Shown one piece after another: positions 8,096-18,488 of a DNA stretch of 64,000 bases. The translations under genes were made by a program, and so were the position numbers. The notes below the pieces were generated by a model. The model saw nothing but the letters and a program-made list of their open reading frames with translations. It made no database searches and had not been told where the DNA came from. Where the stretch lies: the NCBI RefSeq assembly GCF_013744875.1, contig NZ_CP059399.1:2480001-2544000 (forward strand), read 5' to 3'. The stretch is from Nocardia huaxiensis (GTDB lineage Bacteria > Actinomycetota > Actinomycetes > Mycobacteriales > Mycobacteriaceae). Each line of letters opens with the position of its first letter. Position 1 is the first letter of the stretch.

Positions 8096-8959
8096 GTGGA
8101 CGTGCAGAACGTTTTGGCCGACCGTGAACTGCTGGTGGAGCTCGCGGAGACGGTGGAGGAGAACCTGGACCGGCATGTGGCCGCGGCGGCCGACTGGCAG
8201 CCGCACGACTACGTGCCGTGGGCCGACGGGCGGAATTTCGAGTTTCTCGGCGGAACCGACTGGGAGCCCGGGCAATCCGAGCTGAGTGAGGTCAGCCGGA
8301 CCGCGCTGACGGTGAGCGTGCTGATTGCCGACAATCTGCCGTCCTACCACCGGGAGATCGGCAAGCACCTCAATCGCGGCCCGTGGTGGCGGTGGGTCGG
8401 ACGCTGGACCGCCGAGGAGAACCGGCACGAGATCGTCATCCGCAACTACCTCATGGTGGCGCGCGCGGTCGATCCGGTCGAACTGGAGCGCATGCGCATG
8501 CGGCACATGACCGACGGCTTCCGCCGCCCGGCCATGCACCTGCTCGACGTGCTCGCCACCCTCGCCTTCGAAGAGGCCGCCGCGGCTGTCCGCCACCGCA
8601 ATACCGCTGCCCTGGCCGACAATCCGATCGTCGCGACCATTGCCGAACGCATCGCCGCCGACGATGAACTGCAGACCGTCTTCTTCGCCAATATCGTCGC
8701 CGCTGCCCTCGACCTGGTCCCCGACCAGGCCGCCCGCGCCATCGCCGACCGCATCGCCGACTTCCACGTCCCCTCGGTGACGCTGGCCGACGGCCGCACC
8801 AGCGACGATGTCCTCGCTGCGGCTGGCATCTACGACCGCGCCCGCGAAACCGAACTGGTCTTCCGCCCGCTGCTCGAGCGGTGGAACTTCTTCACCCGCA
8901 GCGACTTCGGCGAAGCGGGCGAGAAGGCGCGCGCCGAAATCGTCCACCTGCGGGGGTAG
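8096..8959 (+). CDS. desA2: DesA2-like acyl-ACP desaturase family protein
   Basis: 287 residues aligning along its length with mycobacterial DesA2 (Rv1094): H-D-Y-V-P-W at 37-42, F-L-G-G-T-D-W at 50-56, W-x-x-W-V-G-R-W-T-A-E-E-N-R-H-E around 98-112, V-F-F-A-N-I at 195-200. The family is a ferritin-like diiron helical bundle acting on acyl-ACP. The first ExxH is present (E108-H111). Where the second ExxH should be, residues 190-195 read D-E-L-Q-T-V with no histidine, so the diiron site may be incomplete. Start GTG 8096 has no clear ribosome site; GTG 8102 is an alternative. Gene order supports orthology to desA2. Confidence 0.85.
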   Translation: MDVQNVLADRELLVELAETVEENLDRHVAAAADWQPHDYVPWADGRNFEFLGGTDWEPGQSELSEVSRTALTVSVLIADNLPSYHREIGKHLNRGPWWRWVGRWTAEENRHEIVIRNYLMVARAVDPVELERMRMRHMTDGFRRPAMHLLDVLATLAFEEAAAAVRHRNTAALADNPIVATIAERIAADDELQTVFFANIVAAALDLVPDQAARAIADRIADFHVPSVTLADGRTSDDVLAAAGIYDRARETELVFRPLLERWNFFTRSDFGEAGEKARAEIVHLRG

Positions 8960-9077
8960 CGCCCAACTCCCGGCGCTGTTGTTTTGCCGAGGACGCTCGC
9001 CGCTGGGGTGTTCTGCGCTTGCCCACCCTGCGCCCCTGGCGCAGACTGCCCAAGCGCCCCAGCGGATCGCGTTGTCG

Positions 9078-9515
9078 TCAGTAGGACGGGCGTTTGGGCG
9101 GGAGGGCGGCGCGGATCAGGCCCATCACGGTGCCGCGGAGGAAGTTCTCCCACGAGAAGTGGTCGTGCCACAGGGTGATCCGGCCGTCGCGGAGTTCGAA
9201 GGTGCCGCAGACCCAGAAGGAGATTTCGACGGGGCCCATGCGGAGGTGGTCGGTGCGTTCGGTGAGGACGACACTGTCACCGTCGGCGGCGATATTGTGC
9301 ATGTCGGCGCGGAAGCCGAAACGGTCGGCGCTGAGGAAGTTCAGGACCCAGCGGACGCGGTCGAGGCCGCGAATGTCGGGGAGGCTGGTGTTCTTCCAGA
9401 CGATGCTCGGATCGGCGAGGTCGAGCGCCTCGTCGACGGCGTTCATCTCCAGTGCGGCGAAGAATTCGCGGACCGTGGTGATCGCGTCCTGCTGCAATTC
9501 GGGAAGTTCGGGCAT
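9078..9515 (-). CDS. Limonene-1,2-epoxide hydrolase-like (NTF2-fold) protein
   Basis: 145-residue NTF2-fold protein. The catalytic pattern of limonene-epoxide-hydrolase relatives is visible: R-T-D-H (Arg and Asp) and a second Asp in L-W-H-D-H-F. Family members hydrolyse epoxides, including sterol and lipid epoxides in actinobacteria; the substrate here is unknown. TACAGT lies 6 nt before the ATG and there is no Shine-Dalgarno, so it is possibly leaderless. Confidence 0.8.
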   Translation of the reverse strand: MPELPELQQDAITTVREFFAALEMNAVDEALDLADPSIVWKNTSLPDIRGLDRVRWVLNFLSADRFGFRADMHNIAADGDSVVLTERTDHLRMGPVEISFWVCGTFELRDGRITLWHDHFSWENFLRGTVMGLIRAALPPKRPSY

Positions 9516-9630
9516 GGTCCGACTGTAGGCCGGACCGGCCGTCCGGCAACAGGGTTCGAGCCGCCACGGGTATCGCCTGCGGCGATCCGCGAGTGACAGC
9601 CCGCAGCCACCCGCGTGTCACCGGAGGCGC

Positions 9631-10344
9631 CTACCGGCGAGTGGCGATGAGTGCTTCCACGCCGTCCAGGATGCGGTCGATGCCGAATTGCAGGGCGTTG
9701 TCGCGCCCGCCGGGTCCGGTGGGAGCCCGCAGCGCTTCGGCGAGGGTGGTTGCCACGTTGGGGAAGCGGTCGCCGTGCTCGGCGAGCACCGTACCCATCT
9801 CCCGTTTCAGCGCGGCTTCCGCGTCGTCGCCGGTGCCGCTGCCGACCTGCTGCACGAGTCCGCGCGTATGGCCGAGCAACAGCACCACGGTGTCGAATCG
9901 TTCCGGCGCGGTGAGCCCGGTGTCGGTGAGTGCCGCGAGAGCCGTTTCCAGCCAGGCCATTTCATTGGGCCCCATGGGCCGCGCGCCGATCGACAGTTCG
10001 AGGGCCCACCGATGCGCCCGCGACCGCTCGTAGAAGACCTCGGACCAGCGCCGTAGATACTCGCGCCAGGATTCGTCCGCGGCCTCAGGCGGTGCGCCCA
10101 TGGCGGAGTCGAGCATGAGCGCGGTGAGTTCGGTTTTGCCCGGCACATACCGGTAGAGCGCCATCTTGGCGCAGCCGAGGCGTTCGGCCAGCCGGGCCAT
10201 GGACAGCCCGGCGATGCCTTCGGCATCCGCGAGTTCGACGGCCTCGGCGACGACGCGCTCCAGGGTGAGCGAGGGTTTGGGCCCGCGCTTGGGCTTGTGC
10301 TGCTGGGTGCCCCACAGCAGTTCGGTCGTGGTCGGTGCCGCCAT
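9631..10344 (-). CDS. TetR family transcriptional regulator
   Basis: 237 residues. The N-terminal HTH reads T-L-E-R-V-V-A-E-A-V-E-L...M-A-R-L-A-E-R-L-G-C-A-K-M-A-L-Y-R-Y-V, a typical TetR recognition helix, followed by a TetR_C-type ligand domain. Start ATG 10344 has GGAAGGA about 9 nt upstream; longer starts would run into the operator. It is divergent from the flavin monooxygenase gene, so it most likely represses that gene in response to its substrate. Confidence 0.9.
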   Translation of the reverse strand: MAAPTTTELLWGTQQHKPKRGPKPSLTLERVVAEAVELADAEGIAGLSMARLAERLGCAKMALYRYVPGKTELTALMLDSAMGAPPEAADESWREYLRRWSEVFYERSRAHRWALELSIGARPMGPNEMAWLETALAALTDTGLTAPERFDTVVLLLGHTRGLVQQVGSGTGDDAEAALKREMGTVLAEHGDRFPNVATTLAEALRAPTGPGGRDNALQFGIDRILDGVEALIATRR

Positions 10345-10369
10345 GGCCGTTGATCCTTCCGAAGCGCGC

Positions 10370-10437
10370 TTGACTTTCAAACTGCGTCCAGCATACGCTT
10401 TTAGTACAGCGTCCATCGGACGCAATTCATGAAGGAG
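10370..10437 (+). promoter_or_regulatory. Promoter and TetR operator of the monooxygenase gene
   Basis: A sigma-70-like promoter TTGACT (10370-10375) with 18-bp spacing and TACGCT (10394-10399) faces the monooxygenase. Just downstream is a perfect dyad GCGTCC-ATC-GGACGC (10409-10423), and the half-site TGCGTCC recurs at 10383-10389 inside the spacer. GAAGGAG at 10431-10437 is the ribosome site. The dyad is the natural binding site for the divergent TetR protein. Confidence 0.7.
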
Positions 10438-10445
10438 TCTCCGGC

Positions 10446-11624
10446 ATGCGCAACACCACCGTTCTCATCTCCGGCGCGAGTGTCGCCGGCCCCGCCCTCG
10501 CATACTGGCTGAACCGCTACGGCTTCCAGGTCACCGTCGTGGAGAAGGCCCCGGCACTGCGCTCGGGCGGGCAGGCCATCGACTTCACCGGCAGCACCCA
10601 TATGACCGTTTTGCAGCGCATGGGCATCCTCGCGGACATCGAGGCCCGGCAGACCGGCAAGACCGACATGTCGATGGTCGACGCGGACGGCCGCGAATTG
10701 GCGGTCATCTCAGGCGATTTCACCGGCGGCGACATCGAGATCCTGCGCGGCGACCTGGCCGAGGTCATGTACAAGCACACCGCCGAGCACTGCGAGTACC
10801 TCTTCGGCGACACCATCACCGCGCTGGCCGACACCGCCGAGGGTGTGCACGTCGAATTCGCGCACGCACCCGCCCGCACCTTCGATCTCGTCTTCGGTTG
10901 CGACGGAATCCATTCTCGGGTGCGCAAACTGGCCTTCGGGCCGGAGCGGGACTTCGTCAGCCATAAGGGCTACTACTACTGCATCGCCGGGGTGTCGCGC
11001 TGGGAGAGTGACGGGCCGCGTGAGCGCGCGCATTCGCAGGCGCGCAACGCCCCCGGACGGCTCGCCGTCTACGGCGGTTCGAAGGCGGCGCAGATGTACA
11101 TGTTCGCCTCGCCCGAACTCGATTACTCCCGTGACGATTTCGATGCACAGCGCCGGATCGTCGCCGAGAGGTTCGCGGATATGGGCTGGCGGGTTCCCGA
11201 AATGCTGGCGGAATTGCCGCAATTGGATGGCTTCTACCTGGATTCGATCAGCCAGGTGAAGATGAAGAACTTCGTGAAGGGCCGCGTCGCATTGCTCGGT
11301 GACGCCGGATACGGAAACACCCTGGCGGGATTCGGAACCGGATTGGCAATCGTCGGCGCGTATGTGCTGGCCGGTGAATTGGCCGTCGCCGGGGGCGATC
11401 ACACCGTGGCGTTCGCCCGCTACGAGGAGATGATGAAGCGCTACTGCAAGCTGGCGGACGGGGCGCACCCGGGGCGTTTCCTGGCGCCGAAGACCGGGGC
11501 CGGCATCCGATTCCGCAACTGGTTCCTGGGCTCACGCTTCATGGAGATGATGATGAAGTCGGCCGAGAAATCGAAGGACGATATCGAACTGAAGAACTAC
11601 CCGGAAATCGTGGGCGCGCGGTGA
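10446..11624 (+). CDS. FAD-dependent monooxygenase (PHBH/TetX-like)
   Basis: 392-residue group A flavin monooxygenase: N-terminal FAD-binding S-G-A-S-V-A-G-P-A-L-A-Y-W-L (GxSxxG variant), D-G motif G-C-D-G-I-H-S-R-V-R, and the ribityl-binding G-D motif L-L-G-D-A-G-Y-G-N-T-L-A-G-F-G-T-G. Members hydroxylate small aromatics or antibiotics (TetX inactivates tetracyclines); the substrate cannot be read. A divergent TetR gene and the dyad between them suggest induction by a small molecule. Confidence 0.9.
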   Translation: MRNTTVLISGASVAGPALAYWLNRYGFQVTVVEKAPALRSGGQAIDFTGSTHMTVLQRMGILADIEARQTGKTDMSMVDADGRELAVISGDFTGGDIEILRGDLAEVMYKHTAEHCEYLFGDTITALADTAEGVHVEFAHAPARTFDLVFGCDGIHSRVRKLAFGPERDFVSHKGYYYCIAGVSRWESDGPRERAHSQARNAPGRLAVYGGSKAAQMYMFASPELDYSRDDFDAQRRIVAERFADMGWRVPEMLAELPQLDGFYLDSISQVKMKNFVKGRVALLGDAGYGNTLAGFGTGLAIVGAYVLAGELAVAGGDHTVAFARYEEMMKRYCKLADGAHPGRFLAPKTGAGIRFRNWFLGSRFMEMMMKSAEKSKDDIELKNYPEIVGAR

Positions 11625-11635
11625 ACACGGGGCGC

Positions 11636-11663
11636 GGGTATGGCAGTTCTCACCGCCATACCC
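11636..11663. terminator. Bidirectional hairpin terminator
   Basis: Perfect 9-bp stem GGGTATGGC (11636-11644), 10-nt loop, GCCATACCC (11655-11663), between the convergent monooxygenase and the small membrane peptide gene. Confidence 0.65.
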
Positions 11664-11677
11664 ACCGACCGCGTTAT

Positions 11678-11764
11678 TCAAATGATGATGCCCACCGTGG
11701 CCAAGAAGGCGACAAGTCCAGCGGCGCCGAGGCCGACGAGAAGGGCAGCGAGTCCAGTAAGCAT
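11678..11764 (-). CDS. 28-residue hydrophobic membrane peptide
   Basis: A short frame reads MLTGLAALLVGLGAAGLVAF, then LATVGIII and TGA. It is one uninterrupted transmembrane-like helix with Gly/Ala-rich faces and almost no charge. AAAGGAAAG lies about 5-8 nt before the ATG and a hairpin follows 14 nt after the stop, so both ends look like a real small gene. Many actinobacteria encode such single-helix proteins, usually unannotated. Function unknown. Confidence 0.5.
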   Translation of the reverse strand: MLTGLAALLVGLGAAGLVAFLATVGIII

Positions 11765-11892
11765 TGTTCTTTCCTTTCAGTGGAGCATCCGCGGTTGCGG
11801 ACACTCAGCTAATCGACGGCAATGCGTGATGCGTTTCACACGAATCGCCGAAAAGGAAAAAACGTAGTTTGACCGGGAGATGGTGTATGCCG

Positions 11893-13290
<1,398 letters not shown>

Positions 13291-13393
13291 GGATTCGACC
13301 CTATGCCCGCCTCGAACGGCGTGGGGGTGCCACGCCTGAGCGAATGACCACACCGCCCCCGGGAATAGCCGGGAACGGTGTGGCCGCACCCGT

Positions 13394-13678
13394 TTACGAC
13401 GAGAAGAACAAGCGCCCGACGCCATGCTGCGGGCGATGGCCGTGCCCGTGGCCGTGCCCGTAGTGCGGGGCCTGATGATGCTGCGGCGCACCCCACGCGG
13501 GTGCGGCGGGCGGCGGCGGAGCCTGATATCCGGGCTGCTGGTATCCGCCCTCGAGGCGCTGCAGGGCTTCCAGCTCGCCGTAGTCCAGGAAGATCCCCCG
13601 GCAGCCGCTGCACTGCTCGATGTGCACCCCCGCCCGGTTGTACGTATGCATAGCCGCATGACACTTAGGGCATTTCAT
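13394..13678 (-). CDS. TFIIB-type zinc-ribbon protein
   Basis: 94 residues. Starts M-K-C-P-K-C and continues to [17 protein letters not shown], the two CxxC knuckles and following helix of zf-TFIIB domain proteins. A Pro/Gln-rich linker and a His/Gly-rich tail ([10 protein letters not shown]) follow, which could bind metal. Family function is unknown. Confidence 0.8.
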   Translation of the reverse strand: MKCPKCHAAMHTYNRAGVHIEQCSGCRGIFLDYGELEALQRLEGGYQQPGYQAPPPPAAPAWGAPQHHQAPHYGHGHGHGHRPQHGVGRLFFSS

Positions 13679-13718
13679 CGGTATTCATCTCCCCGCACTC
13701 AACAATCACATGCGAGTT

Positions 13719-14993
13719 TCACGATACGGCAGCCGCCATCCGCCGACACGAATCCACCAGTGCCACATCCCATTCGTCCAGTTCGCGCCCCTCGGCGCCC
13801 GCCTTGGCCACACTGATGGCCGCCGCTTGAACAACGAGCGCCCGCGCCGGACCGTCCAGCACCGCCCACTCGTCATGCGCCGGCACCGCAGGCCCACCGG
13901 CCAGTCGGTATGCGTTCAAGAACCGTTCCCACGCAACCGAATCCAAGATCCCCGCCGCGAAGAACCCCGCCATCCGAGCCAGATCCCACACCGGATCCCC
14001 CACCCCGAGATCATCGACATCGATGAGCCGCAACGAATCCCGGTCGCCGTCGCCGAGCCGGACCAGCTGTCCGAGATGAAAATCCCCGTGCACGAGTGTG
14101 AACGGCCTCATCGGATCGTGCCGCATCGCCTCCAGCGCGGCATCCCCGGCCGGACCCGCTGAGGTCTCCGGCAGCACCGCATGAGCTCGCCACACCGCTG
14201 CCGCCGCCACGGGGTCGACGGCGGAACCGGCGATATGCAGCCGATCCATTGCCCGCCGCACCCGAGCTGGACCGCCCGAGACCGGGATCGCGCCCCGTTC
14301 CGTGAATTGCTCCTCATCCAAACGGGATTGGTTGATCATGCGCCGCGCGGGGCGATCGCCGGGGGAGACGGGTATGGGAGCTCGATGACCGCCTGGCACG
14401 TGCGGCCGACATAGGTCGGCTCCACCGGACGGCTCCTCGGGCTGATACGGCAGGGTGGAACTACCTGGCACTGCTGTGGGAGGCGAGTTGGCCACATCAC
14501 CTGGTCCTGATCTGGTGCCGATGATCCGCGCCGAGCCAGAGTGTAAGTGGCCGAGGGGGATCCGGTGCAGGCGGGCGAGGAGGATCGCGGCATTTTCCCA
14601 GGGGACGTCGTCGGCGGGGTCGAGCGGTCGACGGTACGGCCAGAGCGTCAGTGAGCGGTCCGCGTGTGCGGTCATGAGCGTGCCCGCAGATGGGTCGGCA
14701 CGCGCGGCTGCGGGTTCCGCACATGGGGAATCGGTGCGGGAGTCAGTCGAACTCGTGTCGAAAGGGATTGGCGGCACGAAGATTTCGTGCAGGACGGGGT
14801 GGGCCGCCAGCTGCAGGCGGGCGCGCAGGGCGACGGGGTCGGAGTCGACGGGGTGAGCCTTGCCGACCAGATGTCCGACTCGGACCACCGGACCATCGGC
14901 GCGGGCGGAGAGCACCTCCGGCGCGCCGATCGCTCCTGCTCGCCGAGCCAGGTCGGCGAGCAAGGTCACCCAGTCATCGGTGCTGGGCGGCAA
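13719..14993 (-). CDS. Aminoglycoside phosphotransferase-fold (APH) protein with internal insertion
   Basis: 424-residue kinase-like protein. The catalytic loop L-V-H-G-D-F-H-L-G-Q-L-V and the metal-binding L-I-D-V-D-D-L-G-V-G-D-P-V-W-D-L-A-R are intact. Between the N-lobe (...L-L-A-R-L-H-R-I-P-L-G-H-L-H) and the helix P-A-R-V-R-R-A-M-D-R-L-H there is about 75 residues rich in Pro, Ser and Gly that look disordered. The TTG at 14993 lies 13 nt after glpX in the same direction, so they probably form an operon. Small-molecule kinase; resistance role not implied. Confidence 0.8.
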   Translation of the reverse strand: MPPSTDDWVTLLADLARRAGAIGAPEVLSARADGPVVRVGHLVGKAHPVDSDPVALRARLQLAAHPVLHEIFVPPIPFDTSSTDSRTDSPCAEPAAARADPSAGTLMTAHADRSLTLWPYRRPLDPADDVPWENAAILLARLHRIPLGHLHSGSARIIGTRSGPGDVANSPPTAVPGSSTLPYQPEEPSGGADLCRPHVPGGHRAPIPVSPGDRPARRMINQSRLDEEQFTERGAIPVSGGPARVRRAMDRLHIAGSAVDPVAAAAVWRAHAVLPETSAGPAGDAALEAMRHDPMRPFTLVHGDFHLGQLVRLGDGDRDSLRLIDVDDLGVGDPVWDLARMAGFFAAGILDSVAWERFLNAYRLAGGPAVPAHDEWAVLDGPARALVVQAAAISVAKAGAEGRELDEWDVALVDSCRRMAAAVS

Positions 14994-15006
14994 GGGTTTT
15001 CGCCTG

Positions 15007-16038
15007 TCAGGGCAGCGGCGGGGCGGCGGCCTCGTCGCCGTGGAAGTCGACGGAGGCGTACTCGCGCAGCTTGGAAAGGCGGTGGTAGGCCTCGACCATG
15101 CGGACGGTGCCGGACTTGGCGCGCATGACGATCGACTGGGTGGACGCGCCGCCGCCGAAGTAGCGGACGCCGCGCAGCAGGTCGCCGTCGGTGACGCCGG
15201 TGGCGGAGAAGAAGACGTCCTCGCCGGAGACCAGATCCTCGGTGTTGAGGATGCGATCCAGATCGTGGCCGGCGTCGATGGCCTTCTGGCGCTCCTCGTC
15301 GTCCTTGGGGGCCAGCTTGCCCTGCAGCGCGCCGCCCATGCAGCGCATGGCGGCCGCGGCGATGATGCCCTCGGGGGTGCCGCCGATGCCGATCAGCATG
15401 TCGACGCCGGAGTCGGGACGCGCGGTGGCGATGGCGCCGGCCACGTCACCGTCGGAGATGAGGCGGATGCGGGCGCCGGCCTCACGCACCTGCTGGATCT
15501 GCTGCGCGTGGCGCGGGCGGTCCAGGATGCACACGGTCAGGTCGGAGACCGAGGAGTTCTTGGCCTTGGCGACGCGGCGCAGGTTCTCCGCGATCGGAGC
15601 CGACAGGTCGATCACATCGGCGGCGTCGGGGCCGACGGCGATCTTCTCCATGTAGAACACGGCCGACGGGTCGAACATGGCGCCGCGCTCGGCGACCGCC
15701 AGCACCGAGATGGCGCCGGCCGAACCCTTGGACATGAGGGTGGTGCCGTCGATCGGGTCGACCGCGAAGTCCAGCTCCGGGCCGGTGCCGTCGCCGACCA
15801 GCTCACCGTTGTAGAGCATGGGCGCTTCGTCCTTCTCGCCCTCGCCGATGACCACGATGCCGCGCATGGAAACCGTCGCGACGAGCTGTCGCATGGCGTC
15901 CACGGCCGCGCCGTCGCCGCCCTCCTTGTCGCCGCGGCCGACCCAGCGTCCGGCGGCCATGGCACCGGCCTCGGTGACCCGGACCAACTCCAGGGCTAGG
16001 TTACGGTCCGGAGCCTCGCGGCGGCTGGATGCGGTCAT
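15007..16038 (-). CDS. glpX: Fructose-1,6-bisphosphatase, class II
   Basis: 343-residue class II FBPase, the gluconeogenic phosphatase of mycolata. Metal and substrate motifs: [16 protein letters not shown], and [11 protein letters not shown] 16038 has a strong AGGAGGG about 8 nt upstream. Order fum-glpX-DUF4245 matches Rv1098c-Rv1100, except that two genes lie between fum and glpX here. Confidence 0.96.
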   Translation of the reverse strand: MTASSRREAPDRNLALELVRVTEAGAMAAGRWVGRGDKEGGDGAAVDAMRQLVATVSMRGIVVIGEGEKDEAPMLYNGELVGDGTGPELDFAVDPIDGTTLMSKGSAGAISVLAVAERGAMFDPSAVFYMEKIAVGPDAADVIDLSAPIAENLRRVAKAKNSSVSDLTVCILDRPRHAQQIQQVREAGARIRLISDGDVAGAIATARPDSGVDMLIGIGGTPEGIIAAAAMRCMGGALQGKLAPKDDEERQKAIDAGHDLDRILNTEDLVSGEDVFFSATGVTDGDLLRGVRYFGGGASTQSIVMRAKSGTVRMVEAYHRLSKLREYASVDFHGDEAAAPPLP

Positions 16039-16236
16039 GGCGGATGCCCTCCTAAGTCGTGTACTGCTGCCTAAATTGTCGCATTGCTGTTAACGCCGCT
16101 AACCAGGTACGTGCGTTTCCCTTACGCGCAGGTCGCGGCTCTTTACGGAGCGAACGGCGAGCGACCGGGCCTTCGCAAGCTTGCGACACGAGACTGTGAG
16201 ACGGGTCGCACCGGCTCGCCGTGGATACTGGGGGTC

Positions 16237-16809
16237 GTGTCGTACCAGAAGCCGCGGAACCAGCACGATTACAAGGACCTGATCTGGTCGTTGGTGCCAC
16301 TCGTGCTCGGCGCCCTGTTGATCGCGGGTGTGGCCCGCGCCTGCACCTTCACCGCGGACGGTCCGACGCCCGGGCAGATTCCGAGCATCGACGCCAAGGC
16401 CACGCTCGAAGGTGACGCCCGCACCATGGGATTCCCGATCCGCATGCCGGCGCTGCCCGAGCAGTGGCGGCCCAACTCCGCCAACAAGAAGAAGACCATC
16501 GACGGCGCGGGCGGCGGCAATATCAGCACCATCGGGTACATCTCGCCCGAGGGCACCTACATGCAGCTCACCCAGACCAACGCCACCGAGGACGCGCTGG
16601 CGCGGGAGATCATCGGCAGCCGCATCGCCACCGGCACCGAACAGATCGGCGACCGCAAATGGGTGGTTTACGCCGAACCCGGCACCGAACCTTCCTGGAT
16701 CACCGACTACGGCACCGTCCGCGTCCTGATCAAGGGCGCCGGCAATGCCGCCACCTTCAACACCCTGGCCACGGCCGTCGGCCAAGCCCAGCCGCTGCCG
16801 ACCACCTGA
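16237..16809 (+). CDS. DUF4245 membrane-anchored protein
   Basis: 190 residues: short cytoplasmic tail, one transmembrane helix (W-S-L-V-P-L-V-L-G-A-L-L-I-A-G-V-A, about 20-36), then an extracytoplasmic DUF4245 domain. Orthologous by position to Rv1100. Function unknown. Start GTG 16237 is placed just before the basic tail; GATACT ends 7 nt upstream (16224-16229), suggesting a leaderless start. Confidence 0.85.
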   Translation: MSYQKPRNQHDYKDLIWSLVPLVLGALLIAGVARACTFTADGPTPGQIPSIDAKATLEGDARTMGFPIRMPALPEQWRPNSANKKKTIDGAGGGNISTIGYISPEGTYMQLTQTNATEDALAREIIGSRIATGTEQIGDRKWVVYAEPGTEPSWITDYGTVRVLIKGAGNAATFNTLATAVGQAQPLPTT

Positions 16810-16825
16810 GCCGCCGCGCGACGCG

Positions 16826-16858
16826 AAAGGGCCGCACCCGAACGGGGGCGGCCCTTTT
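16826..16858. terminator. Bidirectional terminator between DUF4245 and xseB
   Basis: AAAGGGCCGC (16826-16835) pairs with GCGGCCCTTT (16848-16857), followed by T. Intrinsic terminator in both directions, between convergent genes. Confidence 0.85.
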
Positions 16859-16877
16859 CGTCATCCCGCGCCGACGC

Positions 16878-17105
16878 TCAATCCTCCGAAGCGCGGTGGG
16901 CGAGGGCGTCCTCCACACGCTTGCGCGCGCCCGCGAGGTGCTCCTCGCAGCGGTTGGCGAGGGCCTCGCCGCGCTCCCACAGGGCGAGGGAGTCGTCGAG
17001 GTCCATGCCACCCTGTTCGAGCATCTTGACCACATTCACCAGTTCGTCGCGGGCGCGCTCGTAACCGAAGGCGGCGATCTCGGAGAGGTCGGTGGATTCA
17101 GGCAT
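16878..17105 (-). CDS. xseB: Exodeoxyribonuclease VII small subunit
   Basis: 75-residue coiled-coil subunit with the family pattern [19 protein letters not shown]. Several copies bind XseA. Its ATG overlaps the last 8 nt of xseA, indicating translational coupling. Exonuclease VII degrades single-stranded DNA in repair. Confidence 0.95.
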   Translation of the reverse strand: MPESTDLSEIAAFGYERARDELVNVVKMLEQGGMDLDDSLALWERGEALANRCEEHLAGARKRVEDALAHRASED

Positions 17106-18384
17106 CGGGGGCGGATTCCTTTCGCGGGCCGAGGGATTGGGTGCCGAGGGCGGCGGCGGTGATCGCGCCGTCGGCCACCCGGATGCGGAGCTGACTGCCG
17201 GCGGGGGCGTCGTCGATGGAGCGGACCACCTCGCGGTCCTTGCCGGTCACCTTCTGCACCACGGCGTAACCGCGCGCGAGGGTGGCGGCCGGGCCGAGGG
17301 CCGAAACCTTCTCGCGCAGATGGCGAGTGGTGGTGGATTCGGCGGTGAGCAGATGTTCGATGGCGCGGCGCGCGGAGGTGCGCAGGCGCTCGGCCTCGTC
17401 GTAGCGCTGGTCGAGCAGACGCAGCGGTTCCGCCAGCGCGGGGCGGGACCGAAGCTGTTGCAGGGCACGGGATTCGCGATCCACCCAGCCGCGCAGGGCG
17501 GCCGCCGCGCGGGCGCGCAATTCGTCCAGCAGCGCGGCCTCGGCGGCGGCGTCGGGGACGATGCGCTTGGCGGCGTCGGTGGGGGTGGCGGCGCGCAGGT
17601 CGGCCACATGGTCGCTGATCGGATTGTCCGGCTCGTGGCCGATGGCGCTCACGATCGGCGTCTTGGCGGAAACGATGGCCCGGCACAGGGTTTCATCGGA
17701 GAACGGCAGCAGGTCTTCGACGCTGCCGCCGCCGCGCGCCAGCACGATCACATCCACCTCGGGATTCGCGTCCAGCGCGGTGATGGCCTCCAGGATCTGC
17801 GGCACCGCTGTCGGCCCCTGCACGGCGGTATTGCGAATCTCGAAGCGCACCGCGGGCCAGCGCTGCGTCGCCACCGTCACCACATCGTGCTCGGCGGCCG
17901 ACGCGCGCCCGGTGATGAGCCCGATGCGTTTGGGCAGGAACGGAATCGGCCGCTTCAACCGCGGATCGAACAGTCCCTCCGCCGCCAGCAGCGCCTTCAA
18001 CCGTTCGATGCGCGCCAGCAGCTCGCCGATGCCGACCGGCCGAATCTCGGTGACCCGCAACGACACCGTGCCGCGCCCGGTGAAGAACGACAGCTTGCCG
18101 TACACGACGACCCGGCTGCCCTCCTGCAACGGCACCGCCGGATCCCGCAGCAATGCCGGATCACATGTCACCGACAGCGACATGTCCGCGGCCGTATCGC
18201 GCAACACCAGGAACGCCGTCTTCGTCCCCGGCCGCAGATTGATCTGCGTGATCTGCCCCTCCACCCACACCGAACCGAGCTTGTCGATCCACTGCGCCAC
18301 CTTCACGGCGACAGTGCGCACCGGCATGGGGTTCTCGGCGGTACTCGACGGCCGCTCGGTCTTCTCGGTGCTCACTGGGCCCAT
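17098..18384 (-). CDS. xseA: Exodeoxyribonuclease VII large subunit
   Basis: About 428 residues: N-terminal OB-fold ([10 protein letters not shown]), then the nuclease core with [24 protein letters not shown] and I-G-H-E-P-D, and a long C-terminal coiled coil. The ATG at 18384 is a judgement: no strong ribosome site is seen, and GTG 18375 or an upstream TTG (18441) are possible. Forms an operon with xseB. Confidence 0.93.
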   Translation of the reverse strand: MGPVSTEKTERPSSTAENPMPVRTVAVKVAQWIDKLGSVWVEGQITQINLRPGTKTAFLVLRDTAADMSLSVTCDPALLRDPAVPLQEGSRVVVYGKLSFFTGRGTVSLRVTEIRPVGIGELLARIERLKALLAAEGLFDPRLKRPIPFLPKRIGLITGRASAAEHDVVTVATQRWPAVRFEIRNTAVQGPTAVPQILEAITALDANPEVDVIVLARGGGSVEDLLPFSDETLCRAIVSAKTPIVSAIGHEPDNPISDHVADLRAATPTDAAKRIVPDAAAEAALLDELRARAAAALRGWVDRESRALQQLRSRPALAEPLRLLDQRYDEAERLRTSARRAIEHLLTAESTTTRHLREKVSALGPAATLARGYAVVQKVTGKDREVVRSIDDAPAGSQLRIRVADGAITAAALGTQSLGPRKESAPDA

Positions 18385-18488
18385 CTTGTCAGGAGCCACC
18401 GACCAGATTCCGGAACCCACCGATTTCGCCGCCGACGACAACGCCGACCGCCCGGGTTCCCGGAGCGGTCGGCGCGGAAGTCGATGAG

